DNA from: Chryseobacterium cucumeris
Lineage (GTDB): Bacteria; Bacteroidota; Bacteroidia; Flavobacteriales; Weeksellaceae
Direction: 5' to 3'
Length of the DNA: 64,000 nucleotides
Assembly: GCF_016775705.1 (NCBI RefSeq)
Contig: NZ_CP068760.1
Span: 4,402,001 to 4,466,000 of the forward strand
Under the pieces are notes generated by a model, which saw only the letters and a program-made list of their open reading frames with translations, searched no databases and was not told the DNA's origin. The position numbers were made by a program, and so were the translations under genes. Below are positions 41,334 through 50,117 of this stretch, in pieces. Numbering within the stretch: position 1 is the stretch's first letter; each line of letters starts with the position of its first letter.

Positions 41334-41810
41334 TTAATTCTTATTGGCTTTATTATTTTCAGTCTGCACCAACTCTATCCAGCGGACCATTTCTTTTACC
41401 TGACTTTCAGAAAGCACAGCTTTCGGATGTAGATAAGTATAAGACGTAAGCGGCATTTTTTTCTGTTGGATCTGATTAGCAACAGATTCTAATTTATTGG
41501 CCTGCTTACGTTGACTGTAGCTACCCCATTCATTAAAATTCAATTCCTCTTTTCCTTTTTTAATATGCTTTTCAAGATAATAACTTAAAGGCTGTATATA
41601 GGAATAGAACGGATAATGCGTAGAATTGCTGTGACAGTCATAACAAGATTGCCTTAAAACAGATTGTACATTCTCGGGAACTTTATAAACCTTTGAAATA
41701 TCTGTTGAAGGAACCTGCCCGTAATCAATATTACGGGCAGGCTGAATAATCTGAATAAGTAAAAAAATGAGAACAAACCCTAAAAATATGCTTTTAATGT
41801 GCCGGTTCAT
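41334..41810 (-). CDS. Haem-binding-domain protein (c-type CXXCH)
   Basis: A 158-residue protein with an N-terminal membrane anchor/signal ('IFLGFVLIFLLIQIIQP') and one covalent haem site 'SCYDCHSNSTHYPFYSYIQP', the hallmark of the Haem_bd family (PF14376-like). 'WGSYSQRKQANKLESVANQI' and 'KKMPLTSYTYLHPKAVLSES' are also typical. Likely periplasmic electron transfer or sensing next to copper genes. Last of the operon, 13 bases after the DUF3347 lipoprotein gene. Confidence 0.88.
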   Translation of the reverse strand: MNRHIKSIFLGFVLIFLLIQIIQPARNIDYGQVPSTDISKVYKVPENVQSVLRQSCYDCHSNSTHYPFYSYIQPLSYYLEKHIKKGKEELNFNEWGSYSQRKQANKLESVANQIQQKKMPLTSYTYLHPKAVLSESQVKEMVRWIELVQTENNKANKN

Positions 41811-41823
41811 TTCTTTTTACATT

Positions 41824-42450
41824 TTAAAATACTTTTTTTACAGAGCCACAGTTAATCATTTTCTGTCCCTCATATGGATTGACAATCTCCTCCGACTCGC
41901 TGATCCAGGTTCCACCTTTTCCATTATTGTACATAGGACAGAAATCCTGGTATAATTTTAAACCGCCGGTTCCCTGTTCTTTTATTAAATCGGTGATATC
42001 ATTACTCAGGGAAAGCAGATGTTCTCTCTGATGAGCTATATCATAAGATTTTTTACCTATATGTTCTGCGTTCTCTGCTGAACTTTCTATAATATCACGC
42101 AACTCAGAATTGTTTTTTGCATCAGTTGTACTGATGTCTATTTTCTTTAAGATGGAAAACAGGTTTTTAGCCGCATCGGAAGCTTTTTTAGAATCATCCT
42201 GAGCCAGGGCATTTTTTAGAGGAAGGTAACCTTTGATAACTTGCTGAATCGGAAAAGGTGAAAGCTCCTCTGCTTCTTTTTTATTTTCCGGATTTTCTTT
42301 TAGCTCCTGACTTGAAGTTTCGCCAGCCTCAGTTGTTTCTATTGTTTTGATTTCCGGTTCTGCGGCCTTGTTTTCAGCTATTTTATGATCGGGTTTATTA
42401 CAAGAATATAATGTAGCTCCCACAAACAATACGGTTATTATATTTTTCAT
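41824..42450 (-). CDS. DUF3347 lipoprotein, copper-associated
   Basis: A 208-residue protein with lipobox 'ATLYSC'. A Glu/Lys-rich linker (about 20-70) precedes the DUF3347 domain: 'VIKGYLPLKNALAQDDSKKA', 'LSLSNDITDLIKEQGTGGLK' and the conserved end 'LYQDFCPMYNNGKGGTWISE' plus 'NPYEGQKMINCGSVKK' with two cysteines that may bind metal. DUF3347 is also fused to CusB-type adaptor proteins, supporting a role with copper or silver. It lies between the multicopper oxidase and the haem protein. Confidence 0.85.
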   Translation of the reverse strand: MKNIITVLFVGATLYSCNKPDHKIAENKAAEPEIKTIETTEAGETSSQELKENPENKKEAEELSPFPIQQVIKGYLPLKNALAQDDSKKASDAAKNLFSILKKIDISTTDAKNNSELRDIIESSAENAEHIGKKSYDIAHQREHLLSLSNDITDLIKEQGTGGLKLYQDFCPMYNNGKGGTWISESEEIVNPYEGQKMINCGSVKKVF

Positions 42451-42477
42451 TGTTTCTTAAATAATAGGGTTAAAAAA

Positions 42478-45261
42478 TTAATATGTTAAAGTGACACCTG
42501 CGCCCCAGCCCAGTTCGTTATCATAATTTCCCGAAAGAGACAGCCATTTTTGAACGATATATCTAACTCCGGTTGAAAACTCGCCGTCTGAATTGACAGA
42601 GAAATTTCCTCTCAGTCTTCTGGAAAGTGGTATATCTTCTCGGCTAAGTTCCAATAACACTTTTCCGTTTTGATCAACACTTGCGTCAGCAGTGATGAGC
42701 ATTGGCAGCACATACTGCATACCCACCATGAATGTAAACTTATTCTTGGAGGCTTTCTGCTGCCCGAACCAGGTCTTTTTACCGTGAAAATCCGTTCCCA
42801 TATCTTCTGCCATCTGTCTTTCCATGATCTCATGATTCTTTTGAACTCTGATTCCGGCATAAGGAAGCGCCCACTGGAATTTACCTAAAAAACGTCCCAC
42901 TTTCGCACTTCCTTCGAAATGATCAAAGTTCCAGTTGGAATGAAACTCATTCAGGTTAGCCCATCTAGGCCCGAACATCGTCATCGTTTCTGCATGGATT
43001 CTATTGCTAGCTACATCCAGCATCGCCATAGAGCTTGTCATTTTATTATCCTGTATAAAATTTTTCCAGGCTAATTTTCTGTTGGGAAGCTGCGGATTCG
43101 GCTTTGAGTTTTCATAACTGAAGATTCTTCCCATTCCTGCCATCATATGGTATAAAATGTGACAGTGGAAAAACCAGTCTCCATCCTGATTCGCAGCAAA
43201 TTCTATCGTTACGGTTTCCATTGGCATGATATCCACAACATTTTTCAGTGGAGAATATTCTCCTTTTGAATTGATCAATCTGAAATCATGACCGTGAAGG
43301 TGCATCGGGTGACGCATCATAGAATTATTATACATCTTGATTCTAAGAACCTCTCCTTTTTTGATCAGAATTTTATCTGTCTCTGTTACGGTTTTATTAT
43401 CCAGTGTCCACAGATAATGATTCATATTCCCTTCCAGCGTAAATTTCATTTCACGAATGCTGTCTGAGGGAAGAATGGTTTTCTCAGGAGATTTCAAAAT
43501 ATTGTAAGACAGTCTTTTGATTGTTTTCTCTTCCTTCATATCCATTCCGGCATGTTGAGAATGATCCTCTTTCTGATCTTCCTTCGTCTTCACACCCATC
43601 ATTTCATTGATGTGCTTCGCTGTAGTCTTTCTCTGGCTTTCGGATAATTCAGGGTACATCACTTCGTTCATATCCATCATCTGATTTCCCATCGTCATAT
43701 TCATCGGTTTCATATTTCCGCTCATCTCCATCATGCCGTTCATCATTTTCATCCCTTCAAAAAGCATCAGCCTTGGAAGGTTGGGAGCTTCAACCTTTTC
43801 TCCTGAACCCAGCCAGAGAGAAGCGTGTCCTATTCTGTCTTCAGAAGTCGCTCTGAATTCAAAGCTTTTGTTTTCAGGAATGGTCACTTCAATATCATAG
43901 GTTTCCGACACTCCTACAATCAGACGGTCAACTTCTATCGGTACCACGTCATTCCCGTCATTTCCCACTACTTTTATCTTTCCTCCGCCATAATTTAACC
44001 AGAAATAGGTAGAGGAACCTCCATTGGCAACTCTCAGTCTTACTTTATCACCCGCTTTTACATTAGAATAATCTGAACTTGGTGCGCCATTGATTAAGAA
44101 TTTATCGTAATAAACATCACTTACATCCATGGCTTCCATTCTTTTCCATTCATTCAGTACTTTTGTCCCAAAATTTCCGGATTTGATGGCTTCCCAGTAA
44201 CTCTGTACGGCATTTTTCTTTACCGCATACCAGTCTGTATTGGCCATATGAAGCCTTCTTGCAATCTGCATCGGATCATCATCACTCCAATCTCCAAGTA
44301 ATACCGGAATTTCAGCATTGTATGTTGTTTTTGGCTCACCTTCTCTTTTTTTAAATACCAGAATACCGTTCATCCCAATCTGTTCCTGAAGGGCTTCATG
44401 CGAATGATACCAGTACGTTCCGTTCTGAGAAATTCTGAATTTGTATAAATGAGTTTCCCCAGGTTTTACAGGTTTTGTGGTAAGGTATGGAACACCATCA
44501 TGTTCATTGGGAAGAATCACGCCGTGCCAATGCAGCCCTGTATTTTCCTTAAGCATATTGTGCAGGTAGATCTCTGCAGTATCTCCTTCTGTAAAATATA
44601 AAGTCGGAGCCTGAAGTTTACCATTGATTGCAATTGCTCTTCTGTTTTTTCCTGTAAAATTGACAATCGTATCTTTTACATAGAGATCGTAACGAACTGT
44701 TTTTCCTCCAAAAGTAATCTTTCCATTTTCTGAATTACGTTTTAAAACAGTTTTTTCTTCTTTAGGATTTTCAGTCTGTGTATGGGAATGAGCTTCTTTT
44801 TCTACCAGTTCCATCCCGCATTTCGGACATTTTCCCGGTTTGTCTGAAACTATTTCAGGATGCATCGGGCAGGTATACGTAGTTTGAGCCTGTTTCTGAG
44901 CTTTAGATTCCGATTGATTTAAATCCTGAGTTTTAGCCGGCAATACAATCTTTGTCTGAGATTTAGCATCATTAACCTTTTTAGCTTCTGCTTTTTTCTC
45001 AACCTTTCTCTTATTTATTTTTGTTTCTGCAGGTTTTGCTTTAGCCTCTGTTTTAGGGGTAGGCTTTACTTCCGGTTTTGCTGCTACTTTGGGTTTTATA
45101 ACCACTGTTTTTTTCACGAGAGTCATTCCGCATTTCGGGCAGTCTCCGGGTTTTGATGACACCACTTCCGGGTGCATGGGACAGGTATAATACGTTTTTG
45201 TAGTTTGTGCGAAAGTAAACACAGAGAATAAAAGCATCAGAAACATTATCAGTTTTTTCAT
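42478..45261 (-). CDS. Multicopper oxidase (CopA-like) with two N-terminal metal-binding modules and a CopB-like C-terminal barrel
   Basis: A 927-residue exported protein with signal peptide. Two heavy-metal-binding modules, 'YTCPMHPEVVSSKPGDCPKC' at about 25 and 'YTCPMHPEIVSDKPGKCPKC' at about 129, are joined by a Lys/Pro/Ala linker. From about 175 to 720 is the multicopper oxidase: copper sites 'GLHWHGVILPNEHDGVP', 'TYWYHSHEALQEQIG', 'HPMHLHGHDF' and 'FHCHILYHMMAGM', with a Met-rich stretch 'MKMMNGMMEMSGNMKPMNMT'. The last 180 residues ('FEGSAKVGRFLGKFQWALPY', 'GMQYVLPMLITADASVDQNG', 'SREDIPLSRRLRGNFSVN', 'NELGWGAGVTLTY') resemble the CopB/PcoB outer-membrane protein, normally a separate gene. 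It should oxidise Cu(I) and sequester copper; the C-terminal part may anchor it in the outer membrane. Confidence 0.9.
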   Translation of the reverse strand: MKKLIMFLMLLFSVFTFAQTTKTYYTCPMHPEVVSSKPGDCPKCGMTLVKKTVVIKPKVAAKPEVKPTPKTEAKAKPAETKINKRKVEKKAEAKKVNDAKSQTKIVLPAKTQDLNQSESKAQKQAQTTYTCPMHPEIVSDKPGKCPKCGMELVEKEAHSHTQTENPKEEKTVLKRNSENGKITFGGKTVRYDLYVKDTIVNFTGKNRRAIAINGKLQAPTLYFTEGDTAEIYLHNMLKENTGLHWHGVILPNEHDGVPYLTTKPVKPGETHLYKFRISQNGTYWYHSHEALQEQIGMNGILVFKKREGEPKTTYNAEIPVLLGDWSDDDPMQIARRLHMANTDWYAVKKNAVQSYWEAIKSGNFGTKVLNEWKRMEAMDVSDVYYDKFLINGAPSSDYSNVKAGDKVRLRVANGGSSTYFWLNYGGGKIKVVGNDGNDVVPIEVDRLIVGVSETYDIEVTIPENKSFEFRATSEDRIGHASLWLGSGEKVEAPNLPRLMLFEGMKMMNGMMEMSGNMKPMNMTMGNQMMDMNEVMYPELSESQRKTTAKHINEMMGVKTKEDQKEDHSQHAGMDMKEEKTIKRLSYNILKSPEKTILPSDSIREMKFTLEGNMNHYLWTLDNKTVTETDKILIKKGEVLRIKMYNNSMMRHPMHLHGHDFRLINSKGEYSPLKNVVDIMPMETVTIEFAANQDGDWFFHCHILYHMMAGMGRIFSYENSKPNPQLPNRKLAWKNFIQDNKMTSSMAMLDVASNRIHAETMTMFGPRWANLNEFHSNWNFDHFEGSAKVGRFLGKFQWALPYAGIRVQKNHEIMERQMAEDMGTDFHGKKTWFGQQKASKNKFTFMVGMQYVLPMLITADASVDQNGKVLLELSREDIPLSRRLRGNFSVNSDGEFSTGVRYIVQKWLSLSGNYDNELGWGAGVTLTY

Positions 45262-45350
45262 AATATTTCGAACTTTTTAGAAGCTGCATGGATTAAAGTT
45301 AATTCTAATTTAAGCCATGCAACTTATTGTTTTTAACAATAATACAACAA

Positions 45351-45824
45351 TTAGTTAATTTCTGACTTTACGCTACCACAAGAAAGCATAGATTTCCCAT
45401 AGTATGGGTTAACGATCTGTTTTTCATCGCTTAGCCAGCTTCCGTCTGCCATTGGGCAATATTGAACGTAGACTGGTTTTTCAGAAAGTTTGAACTCTTT
45501 GGTCAAAGCAATCATATTGTCGGAAAGATTGAAAAAAGTTTCTCTTTGTGCGGCAACTGTTCTTGCTTCAGAAATGGCAGAGGCATCTTTTCTGAGAATA
45601 TTAAGGTTTCCTTCAGAAACAACTTTATAGTCGATGGCTGAAGCTGTTTTAATGAATTCTGTTGCTGCTTTTGAAGTTGTATCAGCATCATCTGAAGCTA
45701 AAGCTGATTTAATGGCGATATAGTTCTGATACAGCTTAGTAACCTGAGCATCCTTTTTAGATTGTGCTGATAATGAAATGATTGAAAATAAAGATAAGGC
45801 TGCTGTGATGATATATTTTTTCAT
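45351..45824 (-). CDS. DUF3347 protein, periplasmic
   Basis: A 157-residue protein with signal peptide MKKYIITAALSLFSIISLSA and the DUF3347 domain: 'LYQNYIAIKSALASDDADTT', 'AQRETFFNLSDNMIALTKEF', 'VYVQYCPMADGSWLSDEKQI', 'NPYYGKSMLSCGSVKSEI'. It shares the two C-terminal cysteines with the lipoprotein two genes on, so the operon carries two DUF3347 copies. The Met at 45824 starts the signal peptide; the longer frame runs into the structured spacer upstream. Confidence 0.85.
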   Translation of the reverse strand: MKKYIITAALSLFSIISLSAQSKKDAQVTKLYQNYIAIKSALASDDADTTSKAATEFIKTASAIDYKVVSEGNLNILRKDASAISEARTVAAQRETFFNLSDNMIALTKEFKLSEKPVYVQYCPMADGSWLSDEKQIVNPYYGKSMLSCGSVKSEIN

Positions 45825-45869
45825 TGTTTTAAATTTTAGAATTAATTTTTTAATAAAGAATAAAGGGTA

Positions 45870-45935
45870 ACGCATCAGTACTGCGTCAGAACATGTCGTC
45901 TGTAACGGTATATAACTCATTATACCGGAGACGAC
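45870..45935 (-). promoter_or_regulatory. Structured spacer RNA between the HYC_CC_PP and DUF3347 genes
   Basis: In the 120-base spacer, GTCGTCT (45895-45901) pairs with AGACGAC (45929-45935), then CGGTATA (45906-45912) pairs with TATACCG (45921-45927), with a small internal loop. Next to it ACGCA (45870-45874) pairs with TGCGT (45882-45886). There is no T-run, so it is not a usual terminator; it may control processing, stability or relative expression. Confidence 0.5.
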
Positions 45936-45944
45936 TGACGGATT

Positions 45945-46325
45945 CTAAATTCTAAAATTACAATGATTGATGTAGATAGGGACCGGCCGGAATTCAGGCG
46001 GCGCATTAATCTGGATCTGGGTAAATTTCGTAGCTGAAAAAGACTTGTCAACAACTGGAAACTGATGTTTCACCGGAATTTCTGAAACTGCACTTAAGAA
46101 ATCCACATTCAGATAATCTGATTTCTGTGAATCGTCTACTTTTACGATTTTAATCTCTGTTTTGCAGCATCCCTTTTTATCTTTAACGCCGCATTTTCCA
46201 CAGATGTCATCTACTTTCTGGCTTACGGAAACAAATTCTTTCATGCAATAATGAATGCTAAATGCCGCTCCGGAAGAAAAGCCGAAGTAGAAAATAGAAA
46301 ACAATATGGCAAGAATCTTTTTCAT
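45945..46325 (-). CDS. HYC_CC_PP family protein
   Basis: A 126-residue protein carrying exactly the motifs that name the family: 'SIHYCMKE' (HYC), 'KKGCCKTEI' (CC) and 'QINAPPEFR' (PP), after a signal peptide (MKKILAILFSIFYFGFSSGA). Extra cysteines in 'DDICGKCGVKD' suggest metal binding. Family members in Bacteroidota sit by copper and other metal resistance genes. First gene of the operon; the -7 element is so close that the message is almost leaderless. Confidence 0.87.
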   Translation of the reverse strand: MKKILAILFSIFYFGFSSGAAFSIHYCMKEFVSVSQKVDDICGKCGVKDKKGCCKTEIKIVKVDDSQKSDYLNVDFLSAVSEIPVKHQFPVVDKSFSATKFTQIQINAPPEFRPVPIYINHCNFRI

Positions 46326-46333
46326 TGGTAAGA

Positions 46334-46400
46334 CAAAGTTAAAAATATCTGTGATACCGTTGTTATAAAATTTGGTAATGTTGTTATAAAATTCGGGTAA
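46334..46400 (-). promoter_or_regulatory. Promoter of the copper operon with two direct repeats
   Basis: TAACTTTG on the minus strand (46341-46334) is a full -7 match. There is no TTG at the -33 place. Instead two copies of GTTGTTATAAAATTTGGTAA (46359-46378) and a near-identical one (46380-46400, with TTCGGG) lie there, 21 bases apart, about two helical turns. This suits an activator that recruits polymerase at a weak promoter. Confidence 0.6.
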
Positions 46401-46404
46401 ATAA

Positions 46405-46434
46405 AAAAGCTTCCAAAAAAATTTGAAAGCTTTT
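46405..46434. terminator. Bidirectional terminator between the copper operon promoter and the TonB receptor
   Basis: Stem AAAAGCTT (46405-46412) / AAGCTTTT (46427-46434) around a 14-base loop with an additional C-G pair. It terminates the minus-strand TonB gene, whose stop is at 46489. Confidence 0.6.
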
Positions 46435-46488
46435 ATTTTACATATTTTCTGACAGATTAAGATAAAATCAACCTCAACCTTTTTGTTT

Positions 46489-48726
46489 TTACAGTTTAAA
46501 TTCCAGTTTTACATTAAAGAAACGCCCTGTAAGACGTACCGGAACAGGATACATATAATTGCTGTTATAATCTGTGATCCATTGGTTCGCAACCGTATTG
46601 TTAATGTTAAATGCGTTGAAAACCTGAACGCCTAATGTCAGCTCTTCAAAATTACCCCAGAAACCAGATCTCTTATTTTTTTCTTTTGGATCAATAAATA
46701 CCTTTGTCAATCCTAAGTCTACCCTTTTATAGGAAGGAAGGGTCTGCTGATAATTATAAGCTGAGCCAAAATCCGGCTGTCCGTTACTGTTGAATAGTAC
46801 AGGAGCTCCTGTAGGTAATCCCATAGCGTACACGAGGGTAAGGTTCACACGCATAGACGGAAAACTTGGCATATAATCCTGATAGAACATAGCAAATCTC
46901 AACCTTTGATCTGTAGGTCTTGGAATATCTCCTCTTCCATCAATATTTTCATACACTCTGGCATAACTTGCAGACAACCATGAATCCACACCCGGAACAA
47001 ATTCTCCGAATAGTCTGGTATCGATACCATACGCATATCCTTTTGAATTATTTTGCCCGGAATAACGAATCCTTACATTATCCATATAATAAGGAATCAG
47101 GTTATCCATTTTCTTATAATAAAGTTCCGTTGTCAGTTTGAATGGTCTGTCATACATCTGGAACTCATAATCATTGGCAAGAATGACCTGGATAGAACGC
47201 TGCGATTTTATATTAGAGTTAAAATTACCATCTAAATCTTTAATTTCTTTATAGAAAGGAGCCTGATAGTAGATTCCCCCTGAAATTTTGAACAACATAT
47301 CGCTGTCCCAATCCGGTTTGATCGCAAACTGGGCTCTTGGTGAAAATATGGTTTCTTTATTGAAACTCCAGTTGGCAACACGTACTCCGGCATTCACAAA
47401 CACTTTACTGGCACCCCAGTAGAACTTCTGTGAATACTGTGCATATGCTGAAAGTCTTGTAGGCTCAATATTATTTTGCCCGGCAATATAATAAGCAAGC
47501 TTAAGATCTCCTGTGGTTCCGGTTCTCGGATCAATAATTTCAGGTCTTGGCAGGCTGTATCCGGCAGAATCTACCAACTTCCATTCATTGGTAAGATCTT
47601 TCAGGTTTTCTTTTTCATATTTGAAACCTACTTCAAAATCTGTATTGACATTGGGTGAAAATTTAGCTCTGAATTGTGTTCCGTAGGTTCTTACAAACAA
47701 GTCGTTTCTTGCATGTTCTATCTGCCCTCCAACATCAAAAGACGTTACAGGCTGCTGTGTCACAGGATCAAAAGTTTGCAGCTCGTATGCTGACTGTATC
47801 GTGTAATATTCTCTTTCTCTGTTCTGATAAGCAAAGGCATCCAGGGTAAGCTTCCACTTATCTGCCGGCTTATAGTTCATAGAGAATGTTCCCATCATAT
47901 TTTTATACTGGTCATTTTCCTGGCCTCCATAGCCGATATTTACGGTAATAGGCTGCTGAAGACTTCCGAAAGTAACACTTTTTGCCCTTGGGATCATCTC
48001 ATAATCATTCTTGGAATAATATCCGATGAATGACATGGAGAATTTGTCACTGACATGATAATTGAGATAAGACTGGAAATCCCAATATGTTGGATTAAAA
48101 TCGGTATCTTCTTTTAAGGTATTAAGAACAAGATTAGTATTTCTGTATCTTCCGGAAAATAAGGCGGTAAATTTTTTATTTTTGGAAGCCAAACCAGTTG
48201 TCAGCCTTCCTCCAATTAAACTGGCCTCACCTGAAACTTCAAATTTTTCAGGCTCTCGGTAATAGATATTTAAAGCGGAAGACATTTTATCACCATATTT
48301 GGCTTCAAATCCTCCTGCAGAGAAATTCACTGCGGAAACCATATCCGGGTTAATGATACTCATCCCTTCCTGCTGAGAATTTCTGATCAGGAAAGGTCTG
48401 TAGATTTCAATATCATTAATGTAGATAAGGTTTTCATCATAGTTTCCACCACGAACCATATATTGTGAGGACAGCTCTGTGTTGGAGTTTACGGAAGGTA
48501 ATGTTTTAAGCAATCCTTCAATTCCTCCATTAATCGAAGCTACTGATTTCGCTTCTTTCGCTGAAATTCTTACATTGGTAAGGTCATTGGTTCTTCCTGT
48601 TGCTTTTTTCTGGAAGACAACTTCCTCTATATCGGTTACTTTAGTAGTCGCTGTATCTTTTTTCCTTTGTTGGGAGAAAAACAATACAGGGACCATAAGG
48701 CTTAGCGGTAAAACTAGTTTTTTCAA
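46489..48726 (-). CDS. TonB-dependent outer-membrane receptor
   Basis: A 745-residue protein with signal peptide. A plug domain at about 50-165 ('IEGLLKTLPSVNSNTELSSQ', 'YMVRGGNYDENLIYINDIEI', 'YGDKMSSALNIYYRE') is followed by a barrel ending 'LTGRFFNVKLEFKL' with the C-terminal hydrophobic end. It has no DUF4480/carboxypeptidase-regulatory extension. Substrate unknown; the nearby copper operon is a coincidence of place rather than shared orientation with a promoter, since a terminator separates them. It follows kdsA after 43 bases and may be co-transcribed with it. Confidence 0.88.
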   Translation of the reverse strand: MKKLVLPLSLMVPVLFFSQQRKKDTATTKVTDIEEVVFQKKATGRTNDLTNVRISAKEAKSVASINGGIEGLLKTLPSVNSNTELSSQYMVRGGNYDENLIYINDIEIYRPFLIRNSQQEGMSIINPDMVSAVNFSAGGFEAKYGDKMSSALNIYYREPEKFEVSGEASLIGGRLTTGLASKNKKFTALFSGRYRNTNLVLNTLKEDTDFNPTYWDFQSYLNYHVSDKFSMSFIGYYSKNDYEMIPRAKSVTFGSLQQPITVNIGYGGQENDQYKNMMGTFSMNYKPADKWKLTLDAFAYQNREREYYTIQSAYELQTFDPVTQQPVTSFDVGGQIEHARNDLFVRTYGTQFRAKFSPNVNTDFEVGFKYEKENLKDLTNEWKLVDSAGYSLPRPEIIDPRTGTTGDLKLAYYIAGQNNIEPTRLSAYAQYSQKFYWGASKVFVNAGVRVANWSFNKETIFSPRAQFAIKPDWDSDMLFKISGGIYYQAPFYKEIKDLDGNFNSNIKSQRSIQVILANDYEFQMYDRPFKLTTELYYKKMDNLIPYYMDNVRIRYSGQNNSKGYAYGIDTRLFGEFVPGVDSWLSASYARVYENIDGRGDIPRPTDQRLRFAMFYQDYMPSFPSMRVNLTLVYAMGLPTGAPVLFNSNGQPDFGSAYNYQQTLPSYKRVDLGLTKVFIDPKEKNKRSGFWGNFEELTLGVQVFNAFNINNTVANQWITDYNSNYMYPVPVRLTGRFFNVKLEFKL

Positions 48727-48769
48727 AAGAAATGTTTTAGAATTTCTAAAATTAATGTTTTTTTAACAA

Positions 48770-49579
48770 TTACAAAATCGATTCTCTAATTCTTGTCAAT
48801 TTTTGTAACAAATCTTCTAATAAATCTAATCTTAACATGTTGGCACCGTCAGATAATGCGGTTTCCGGTGTAGGATGTGTTTCGATGAAAATTCCGTCTG
48901 CTCCCACTGCAATTCCTGCTTTGGCAACCGTTTCAATAAGATCCGGTCTTCCGCCTGTAACGCCTGAACTTTGGTTAGGCTGTTGCAGAGAGTGTGTAAC
49001 GTCCAGAATCACAGGGGCGTATTCTCTCATGGTAGGAATGCCTCTGTAATCCACGATAAGATCCGTATATCCGAAAGAATTTCCTCTTTCAATAATCGCT
49101 ACTTTCTGGTTATCGGAATCTGTAATTTTCTGAACGGCAAACTTCATCGCCTCCGGAGAAAGGAACTGACCTTTCTTAAGGGTAACACATTTTCCTGTTT
49201 TAGCTGCAGCCACCAATAAATCAGTCTGGCGCACCAGGAATGCAGGAATCTGTAAAACATCCACATACTGTGCTGCTAATACTGCATGTTCATTCTCATG
49301 AATATCTGTTGTGGTAGGAATATTGAATGTCTCTCCCACTTTTTTAAGAATTTCCAGAGATTTCTCTTCACCAATCGTCGTGAAAGAATCTACACGGCTT
49401 CTGTTTGCTTTTTTGAAACTTCCTTTGAAAATATAGGGAATATTGTATTTGTCTGTAATACTGATTACTTTTTCAGCAATTCTTAATGCCATATCTTCCC
49501 CTTCAATAATACAAGGTCCGGCAATAAGGAAAAAGTTTTTTGAATCTTTGTGCGAAATATTATCTAAATACTGAATCAT
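48770..49579 (-). CDS. kdsA: 3-deoxy-8-phosphooctulonate synthase (KdsA)
   Basis: A 269-residue cytoplasmic enzyme joining phosphoenolpyruvate and arabinose-5-phosphate to make Kdo-8-phosphate for lipopolysaccharide. 'FFLIAGPCIIEGEDMALRIA', 'YIFKGSFKKANRSRVDSFTT', 'PTTTDIHENEHAVLAAQYVD', 'KKGQFLSPEAMKFAVQKITD', 'IERGNSFGYTDLIVDYR', 'DVTHSLQQPN' and 'GIFIETHPTPETALSDGANM' are all hallmark segments. Standard length. Confidence 0.95.
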   Translation of the reverse strand: MIQYLDNISHKDSKNFFLIAGPCIIEGEDMALRIAEKVISITDKYNIPYIFKGSFKKANRSRVDSFTTIGEEKSLEILKKVGETFNIPTTTDIHENEHAVLAAQYVDVLQIPAFLVRQTDLLVAAAKTGKCVTLKKGQFLSPEAMKFAVQKITDSDNQKVAIIERGNSFGYTDLIVDYRGIPTMREYAPVILDVTHSLQQPNQSSGVTGGRPDLIETVAKAGIAVGADGIFIETHPTPETALSDGANMLRLDLLEDLLQKLTRIRESIL

Positions 49580-49705
49580 TTTGTTGTAATTAAAAAGTTC
49601 AGTAAAAATACTGAGAAAGTTTCACAAATGGAAATTATTTGATTGCTTTAACAGGCTGTGGTTGCAATCGTTTTTGGCTTTTGGATTTCTGATTATTTAT
49701 TGATC

Positions 49706-50006
49706 GATGCTTCGACAGGCTCAGCATGACAGCTCTCATACTAACTGTTAATCGGCACTGGATAATTGATAAGTGATAGATGCTTCGACAAGCTCAGCAT
49801 GACAACCCTAATACTTACTGTTAATTGGCACCGGATAAGTGATAGATGCTTCGACAGGCTCAGCATGACAGCTCTGATACTAGCTGTTTTATTACTGTGA
49901 AGAATTATAATACAAAGTATAAACCATCAATGTACAAGCACCTACGTCGAAGCCATATTATTTTAACGTTATTTTTTAGCGGTGTCATGCTGAGCCTGTC
50001 GAAGCA
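49706..50006. repeat. Tandem and inverted copies of a REP-like element
   Basis: GCTTCGACAGGCTCAGCATG or a one-base variant occurs near 49709, 49779 and 49848 in direct orientation, and inverted at 49984-50005. The three direct copies sit in a larger unit of about 70 bases (ACTGTTAATCGGCACTGGAT plus GATAAGTGATAGAT then the 20-mer). The element contains GCTTCGAC...GTCGAAGC-type symmetry between direct and inverted copies. Confidence 0.8.
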
Positions 50007-50015
50007 TTGCGATAA

Positions 50016-50117
50016 TTATTTAGAATTTTTTAAAATTTTCTCATGCCTGTTCACCTTCCTGCTGGTAAACTAATCTTTAAGACTTTTTTTGCCCAGTACT
50101 TTTCCAAAGGTAGAATC
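50016..50117 (-). pseudogene. Degraded duplicate of the 3' end of the DUF1697 gene
   Basis: Read on the minus strand, 50117-50016 gives DSTFGKVLGKKSLKD, a stop, then FTSRKVNRHEKILKNSK and a terminal stop. The intact gene next door ends DSTFGKVLGKKSLKDQFTSR and NVNTFEKILKKMN. So the copy aligns in frame with a CAG-to-TAG change and about a quarter of residues altered. Only about 33 codons survive; the 5' part is gone. Confidence 0.8.

Noticed and set aside
42478..46325. Metal-resistance island of mobile origin
   Set aside because: No integrase, transposase or tRNA boundary; composition is like the neighbours.
49706..50006. Possible CRISPR array from evenly repeated 20-mers
   Set aside because: Only three direct copies, with the intervening sequence also repeated and one copy inverted; no cas genes are in the window.
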